From Limosilactobacillus reuteri subsp. reuteri (GTDB lineage: Bacteria; Bacillota; Bacilli; Lactobacillales; Lactobacillaceae), in the NCBI RefSeq assembly GCF_000016825.1, contig NC_009513.1, forward strand, positions 503,501 to 567,500: DNA of 64,000 bases, written 5' to 3'. The position numbers were made by a program, and so were the translations under genes. Shown here in pieces: positions 59,304 to 64,000 of the stretch; the first letter of the stretch is position 1, and the number at the start of each line of letters is the position of its first letter. The notes under the pieces were generated by a model. That model searched no databases and was not told the origin of the DNA. It saw only the letters and a program-made list of their open reading frames with translations.

Positions 59304-60722
59304 ATGACTATTCTTAGTCTGGCACGTTTCCAATTTGCTATGACGACGGTTTACCACTTCTTCTTTGTTCCTTTCTCTATTGGAACAGCTTTTATCGTCG
59401 CCATTATGGAAAGTATGTACGTTTCAACTAAAGACGAGACGTACAAAAAAATGGCAAAATTTTGGGGGAATATTTTCTTACTTAGTTTTGCTGTCGGTGT
59501 TGTTACAGGTTTGATTCAGGAATTCCAATTTGGGATGAACTGGTCAGATTACTCACGGTTTATGGGTGATATCTTTGGTGCTCCATTAGCCCTCGAAGCT
59601 TTGCTATCATTCTTTATTGAATCAACATTTATTGGCTTATGGGTATTTACCTGGAAAAAGGTTAAGCCGGGGTTGCACCTTTTCTTCATTTGGATGACGA
59701 GTTTTGGTTCTTTAACATCTGCTTTATGGATTTTAACTGCCAACTCATTCATGCAACACCCTGTTGGTTATGAAATCAAGGGTGGCCGTGCAGTAATGGT
59801 TAATTTTGGCGCATTGCTTAAAAACCCTCAATTATGGTATGAATTTGGGCATGTTATCCTTAATGCTATCATGATGGGTGGTATTATTATTGCTGGTTTA
59901 ACAGCATTCCAACTTCTCAAGAACCAAAAACTTTCTGAAGCTAATAAGAAGTTTTACAAGAAGTCAATGCGTTTAGGACTTTTAGTATCATTGATTTTCT
60001 CTATTGGTGGAATTGCGTTAGGGGATGCCCAGATGCAATACTTAATCAAAGAACAACCAATGAAGTTTGCAGCTACTGAAGACGTATTCACGACTACTGG
60101 TAAGCATGCACCGTGGACAATTGTTGGTATTGCCGATATGAAAGACCATGAAGTAAAAGGCAATATCGATATTCCCTATGCCCTAAGTATTTTGTCATAC
60201 CACAAAACTACTGGTGCGGTTACCGGGATGAATGAGCTCAATGCCCAATATAAGAAAAAGTATGGCAAGAATCTTGATTACTACCCACCAGTAAATACAC
60301 TGTTCTATAGTTTCCGGATTATGTGTGCAGTCGGTGCTTGGATTTTCTTAGTTTCATTAGTTGGATTAATTATGACAAGGGAAAAGAGCAAGAAACCACT
60401 TGCACAACGCCGCTGGGCACTTTGGTGTATTGCAATTACCACTTTCTTACCATTTATCGGTAATACTGCTGGTTGGTTTGTAACGGAATTTGGTCGTATT
60501 CCATGGACGGTTTATGGCTTGTTTACAATTGCTGAAAGTGTATCGCCAAATGTTTCAGTTGGATCATTGTTAACATCAAATATTGTTTACTTTGTATTAT
60601 TTACAACTCTTGCAATTACATTAATTTGGTTAATTGTTCTTGAGTTACGTAAAGATCCATCGGAAGCAATTGAACCTAAATTCAAGAAGGTTCTGGACCC
60701 ATTTGACAAGGAGGCGTTCTAG
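59304..60722 (+). CDS. cydA: Cytochrome bd quinol oxidase subunit I
   Basis: A 472-residue membrane subunit carrying hemes b558, b595 and d. The N-terminal heme histidine is His18 in TTVYHFFFVPFSIG and the GRIPWTVYG motif is near residue 400. The Q-loop (about residues 240-320) is of the short Gram-positive type. ATG 59304 follows GGAGGGAGG; an in-frame start at 59238 lies in the promoter/cre zone. It needs heme, which lactobacilli usually take from outside. Confidence 0.95.
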   Translation: MTILSLARFQFAMTTVYHFFFVPFSIGTAFIVAIMESMYVSTKDETYKKMAKFWGNIFLLSFAVGVVTGLIQEFQFGMNWSDYSRFMGDIFGAPLALEALLSFFIESTFIGLWVFTWKKVKPGLHLFFIWMTSFGSLTSALWILTANSFMQHPVGYEIKGGRAVMVNFGALLKNPQLWYEFGHVILNAIMMGGIIIAGLTAFQLLKNQKLSEANKKFYKKSMRLGLLVSLIFSIGGIALGDAQMQYLIKEQPMKFAATEDVFTTTGKHAPWTIVGIADMKDHEVKGNIDIPYALSILSYHKTTGAVTGMNELNAQYKKKYGKNLDYYPPVNTLFYSFRIMCAVGAWIFLVSLVGLIMTREKSKKPLAQRRWALWCIAITTFLPFIGNTAGWFVTEFGRIPWTVYGLFTIAESVSPNVSVGSLLTSNIVYFVLFTTLAITLIWLIVLELRKDPSEAIEPKFKKVLDPFDKEAF

Positions 60723-61739
60723 ATGAGTTTTCTTCAATTATTATGGTTTGTATTGATTGGAGTGCTTTTTGCCGGCTTCTTCTTCCTAGATGGATTTGAT
60801 TATGGGGTAGGAATGGCGGTTGAAACACTTGCTCATAACGAATCAGAGCGTGATCAACTTGTGCGGACAATTGGACCAGTTTGGGATGCAAATGAAGTAT
60901 GGTTAATCACGGCTGGTGGTGCAATGTTTGCCTCTTTTCCATATTGGTATGCTAGTCTTTTCAGTGGGTATTACTTAATCTTAATGATTATCCTAGCTGG
61001 TTTAATTATTCGTGGAGTTTCTTTTGAATTCCGTAAAAATAGTCCAATGCCACAAAAACGGATTTGGGATTGGGCATTAGCAATTGGTAGTGCAATCGTT
61101 CCATTTTTCCTTGGTATTATGTTTGTTAGCATGATTCATGGAATGCCAATTGATGCTAACGGCAATTTTCACGCAGGATTCTTTGACTATTTCAACTGGC
61201 TTTCAGTTGTTGGTGGGATTGCCTTATTGCTTTTAACCTACTTACATGGAATTAATTATATTGCCTTAAAGACGACTGGTCCGGTTCAGGAACGAGCCCG
61301 GAACTATGCTGAATTTTTGTACTGGATTCTTTATGCTGGCGAAGTTGTCTTTGCATTATTATTAATCTTTATGACTGACTTTATGGCTGTTCACCCAGTT
61401 GGTACAATCATCATGCTTGTATTGATTGTTGGTTTTTCAGTCTTGGCTCAAGCAGAAACCTTTGCTGGTCATGAATTGGTTGCATTTATTTCAAGTGGGT
61501 TAACCTTAGTATCATTGGTTGTATTGATCTTTATTGGTCTTTTCCCACGGGTACTAATTAGTAGCATTAGTCCGAAATACAGCATTCTTATTCAAAATGC
61601 TTCCTCAACAGAATATACGTTGACAGTGATGACAATTGCTACTTGCTGTCTTTTACCATTTGTTTTGGCATATACAATCTGGGCTTACTGGATTTTCTGT
61701 AAACGGATTGCAATGCCAGCTATTCCGGAGGTTAAATAA
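60723..61739 (+). CDS. cydB: Cytochrome bd quinol oxidase subunit II
   Basis: A 338-residue membrane protein with eight to nine helices. It opens with LQLLWFVLIGVLFAGFFFLDGFDYGVGM, the family signature. It starts directly after the cydA stop, with GACAAGGAGG inside the cydA tail, so the two are translationally coupled and made in equal amounts. Confidence 0.95.
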   Translation: MSFLQLLWFVLIGVLFAGFFFLDGFDYGVGMAVETLAHNESERDQLVRTIGPVWDANEVWLITAGGAMFASFPYWYASLFSGYYLILMIILAGLIIRGVSFEFRKNSPMPQKRIWDWALAIGSAIVPFFLGIMFVSMIHGMPIDANGNFHAGFFDYFNWLSVVGGIALLLLTYLHGINYIALKTTGPVQERARNYAEFLYWILYAGEVVFALLLIFMTDFMAVHPVGTIIMLVLIVGFSVLAQAETFAGHELVAFISSGLTLVSLVVLIFIGLFPRVLISSISPKYSILIQNASSTEYTLTVMTIATCCLLPFVLAYTIWAYWIFCKRIAMPAIPEVK

Positions 61740-61745
61740 AAATTT

Positions 61746-63476
61746 ATGATTGATCGACTACTCTTCAAAATCGAGGGGAGCAGACATATCATGATTAAGC
61801 TTGTGGGGCTTTATGTCCTGCAAGCTTTTCTTATCCTTGGTCAGGGATTAAGTTTGGCTGCTTTACTAACAGGCTTATGGCAGGGACATTCTCTTTTGAG
61901 TCAAATATATGGCTTAGGTGGATTCATTGCTTGTTACCTTTTGCGTCATGGGCTAACCGAAATTGGGAATGATTGGCTTGATAAGTATTCGGCTAATGCT
62001 GCCCAAAACTTTCGTCAGCAATTATTAAAAAAAGTCTTTGCGCTTGGACCAGTAATTGTTCAGCGGGAGGGAACCGGGAATATGGTGACTCTGGCCCTTG
62101 ATGGCATTAAAGAAGTCGAAAATTATATTCGACTCATCTATAGCAAGGTGATCAGCATGATGATTATTCCAGTCATTATTTTGGTTGTCTGTTTTTGGCT
62201 TGATTGGATTTCTGGCATTGTTATGCTGTTAGTTTATCCTTTGATTGTTTTATTCATGATTATTTTAGGCTATGCAGCGAAGGCTAAGGCAGATCGACAG
62301 TTTGCAGCTTTTCAAATATTGTCTAATCACTTTATTGATTCTTTGCGGGGGATTGACACATTGAAGTACTTTGGCCTTAGTAAGAAGTATTCACAAAGTA
62401 TTTATCGGTCAAGTGAGCGTTTTCGCAAGTCAACAATGAGTGTGATTAAAGTAGCAATGTTATCAACGTTTGCTCTTGATTTTTTCACTACATTAGCTAT
62501 TGCAATCTTAGCGGTCTTTCTTGGCTTACGGTTAATTAACGGTCACTTATTGCTATTCCCGGCACTAGCAATCTTGATTTTGGCACCTGAGTATTTTTTG
62601 CCGATTAGGAACTTTGCAAGTGACTATCATGCAACATTGAATGGTAAAAATTCATTTCATGCGGTTCGGCGAATTCTTGAGATGCCATTACCAAAGAAGC
62701 CGACTGTTGAATTACACCAGTGGACAGGAGTCGATGAGTTAAGTTTTGAGAATGTTGAGTTTATGTATCCTCAAAATGGCAGTGAATTAACAAACCTTGA
62801 TTTAACTGTTAAGGGAAACCAAAAAATTGGCATTATTGGAATGAGTGGGGCCGGAAAGACAACTTTAATTAATCTTTTAAGTGGCTTTTTAGCGCCGACA
62901 AGTGGCCAAATTATCATTCAAGGAAAAAAAGTAACGACTTTGGATATTCATGACTGGCAAAAACAGATTCTCTACATTCCACAGACTCCCTATATTTTTG
63001 CAGATACGTTAAAAAATAATATTGCCTTTTATACTCCAAATGTCAGTGAAGATAAAATAAAAGAAGCGATTCATGTTGTCGGCTTAGATGATCTTGTTGC
63101 TGAATTACCTCAAGGATTAGGGACGATGATTGGCAGCGGCCACCGAGCATTAAGTGGTGGGCAGGCACAGCGAATTGCCTTAGCACGAGCATTTCTTGAT
63201 CCAGAACGTCGGGTAATGATTTTTGATGAGCCAACCGCCCATCTTGATATTGAGACCGAACTAGAGTTGAAAAAAAGGATGCTTCCGTTGATGGAAAATA
63301 GGTTAGTCTTTTTTGCTACCCACCGTTTGCATTGGATGAAGCAGATGGACTACATTTTAGTGTTGAAGAATGGCAAGTTAATTGAACAAGGAACATATCA
63401 ACAGTTGCTTGATGAACATGGTTACTTTACAGAACTGATGGACCAAACACGCGGAAAGGAGATAACCCATGAATAA
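61746..63476 (+). CDS. cydD: Thiol reductant ABC exporter subunit CydD
   Basis: A 576-residue half-transporter with six membrane helices and a C-terminal ATPase. Walker A is GMSGAGKTT at residues 365-373, the signature is LSGGQAQRIALARA and Walker B is VMIFDEPTAHLD. CydDC exports cysteine/glutathione and is needed for bd oxidase assembly. ATG 61746 is in line with the family start; an ATG at 61791 has a better ribosome site and could be used instead. Family naming of CydC and CydD differs among lactobacilli. Confidence 0.9.
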   Translation: MIDRLLFKIEGSRHIMIKLVGLYVLQAFLILGQGLSLAALLTGLWQGHSLLSQIYGLGGFIACYLLRHGLTEIGNDWLDKYSANAAQNFRQQLLKKVFALGPVIVQREGTGNMVTLALDGIKEVENYIRLIYSKVISMMIIPVIILVVCFWLDWISGIVMLLVYPLIVLFMIILGYAAKAKADRQFAAFQILSNHFIDSLRGIDTLKYFGLSKKYSQSIYRSSERFRKSTMSVIKVAMLSTFALDFFTTLAIAILAVFLGLRLINGHLLLFPALAILILAPEYFLPIRNFASDYHATLNGKNSFHAVRRILEMPLPKKPTVELHQWTGVDELSFENVEFMYPQNGSELTNLDLTVKGNQKIGIIGMSGAGKTTLINLLSGFLAPTSGQIIIQGKKVTTLDIHDWQKQILYIPQTPYIFADTLKNNIAFYTPNVSEDKIKEAIHVVGLDDLVAELPQGLGTMIGSGHRALSGGQAQRIALARAFLDPERRVMIFDEPTAHLDIETELELKKRMLPLMENRLVFFATHRLHWMKQMDYILVLKNGKLIEQGTYQQLLDEHGYFTELMDQTRGKEITHE

Positions 63477-64000
63477 GATTCCTTTACTTAAAGCAATGAA
63501 ACATGATCGGTGGGTGAAACCCTTCCTGAAGCGTTACAAGTGGACCTTGGTATTAGCAATTACCCTGGGGATTGTTACCTTTATTTGTGCTAGTGGATTG
63601 ATGTTCACCGCGGGCTATTTAATCAGTAAGTCCGCGACGATGCCTTTTAATATCTTGTTAGTATATGTTCCTATCGTTCTTACTCGTGCCTTTGGGATTT
63701 TTAGGCCAGTGACTAATTATTTTGAACGATTGGTTAGTCATAATTGGGTTCTTAAAATGACTTCTGCATTTCGGAAAAAGCTTTATGATTCGTTAGAGCA
63801 GGATGCTGTTTTCTTTAATAGTAAGTATCGAATTGGAGACATTCTTGGGTTACTTTCAGAAGACGTTGCCCACATTCAAAATTTATATTTACGAACGATT
63901 TTTCCGATGCTAGTTGCATTTGGGCTTTATGCCATTATCGTTATTGGAATGGGAATAATCTCTCCACTAATGGGGCTTTTAATGTTAGTTCTATTTGGGT
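63469..64000 (+). CDS. cydC: Thiol reductant ABC exporter subunit CydC (3' end cut by window)
   Basis: The frame opens at ATG 63469 behind AAAGGAG and overlaps the cydD stop by 8 bases. The 177 visible residues cover the first part of the membrane domain (TLVLAITLGIVTFICASGLM, FTAGYLISKSA). The ATPase half lies outside the window. It is expected to pair with CydD as a heterodimer. Confidence 0.9.
   Translation, partial: MNKIPLLKAMKHDRWVKPFLKRYKWTLVLAITLGIVTFICASGLMFTAGYLISKSATMPFNILLVYVPIVLTRAFGIFRPVTNYFERLVSHNWVLKMTSAFRKKLYDSLEQDAVFFNSKYRIGDILGLLSEDVAHIQNLYLRTIFPMLVAFGLYAIIVIGMGIISPLMGLLMLVLFG

Overview
The window reads as a chromosomal segment of a low-GC Gram-positive lactic acid bacterium, most like Limosilactobacillus (Lactobacillus) reuteri or a close relative. 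The pointers are the housekeeping gene order of Bacillota, the MurT/GatD lipid II amidation pair, a Ddl ligase of the D-Ala-D-Lac type, a complete L-arabinose cluster, an oxalate (oxc-frc) cluster, a cydABDC cluster and an ISLre2-family element. The species name is inference from gene content; no 16S rRNA or tRNA gene lies in the window.

Layout. 1-2009 (minus): gatD (cut by the window edge) and murT. 2239-7888: tdk, prfA, prmC, tsaC (sua5), glyA, upp. 8019-13164: ptsI, two YibE/F-type membrane proteins and a PyrR-attenuated uracil permease. 13479-19963: F1Fo ATP synthase atpBEFHAGDC. 20199-24901: envelope and cell-shape block (DUF1146 protein, murA, mbl, yidD, DUF2969 protein, rodA) plus a stand-alone gcvH. 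24948-26517: a complete ISLre2-family insertion sequence with 23-bp imperfect ends and a 9-bp target duplication, placed in the gcvH terminator. 26614-29030: ddl, a putative small structured RNA, and an XRE/TPR regulator. 29427-37360: arabinose transporter, araB, araD, araA, an acetyltransferase, an aldo/keto reductase and araR, with two AraR-like operators and a cre site before the transporter. 37472-43084: usp, small membrane proteins, 6S RNA next to rarA, yueI, a VOC protein and yaaA. 43200-47082: oxc and frc, with frc split by an IS200-type element. 47087-48996: a group IIC-like intron just after the frc terminator. 49161-64000: purine permease, rpsD with a probable S4 leader, ezrA, a cysteine desulfurase and thiI, T-box valS, and cydA, cydB, cydD and cydC (cut by the window edge).

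How it fits together. Most of the window is core: translation termination, one-carbon metabolism, pyrimidine salvage, ATP synthase, wall synthesis and elongation. The accessory parts are sugar use (arabinose, under AraR and CcpA-type sites), oxalate breakdown and an aerobic bd oxidase. Three mobile elements of different kinds sit in or next to transcription units: one in a terminator, one inside frc, one directly after a terminator. Oxalate breakdown is probably off in this isolate, but deleting the IS200 interval as delimited here gives back an unbroken 444-codon frc.

The most unusual signals are the reversible-looking frc interruption with a stacked group IIC intron, the IS that re-creates the terminator arm it hit, a putative pseudoknotted small RNA at about 27895-28006, and a terminator lying between two arabinose operators. 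I found no CRISPR array, prophage or replication origin.
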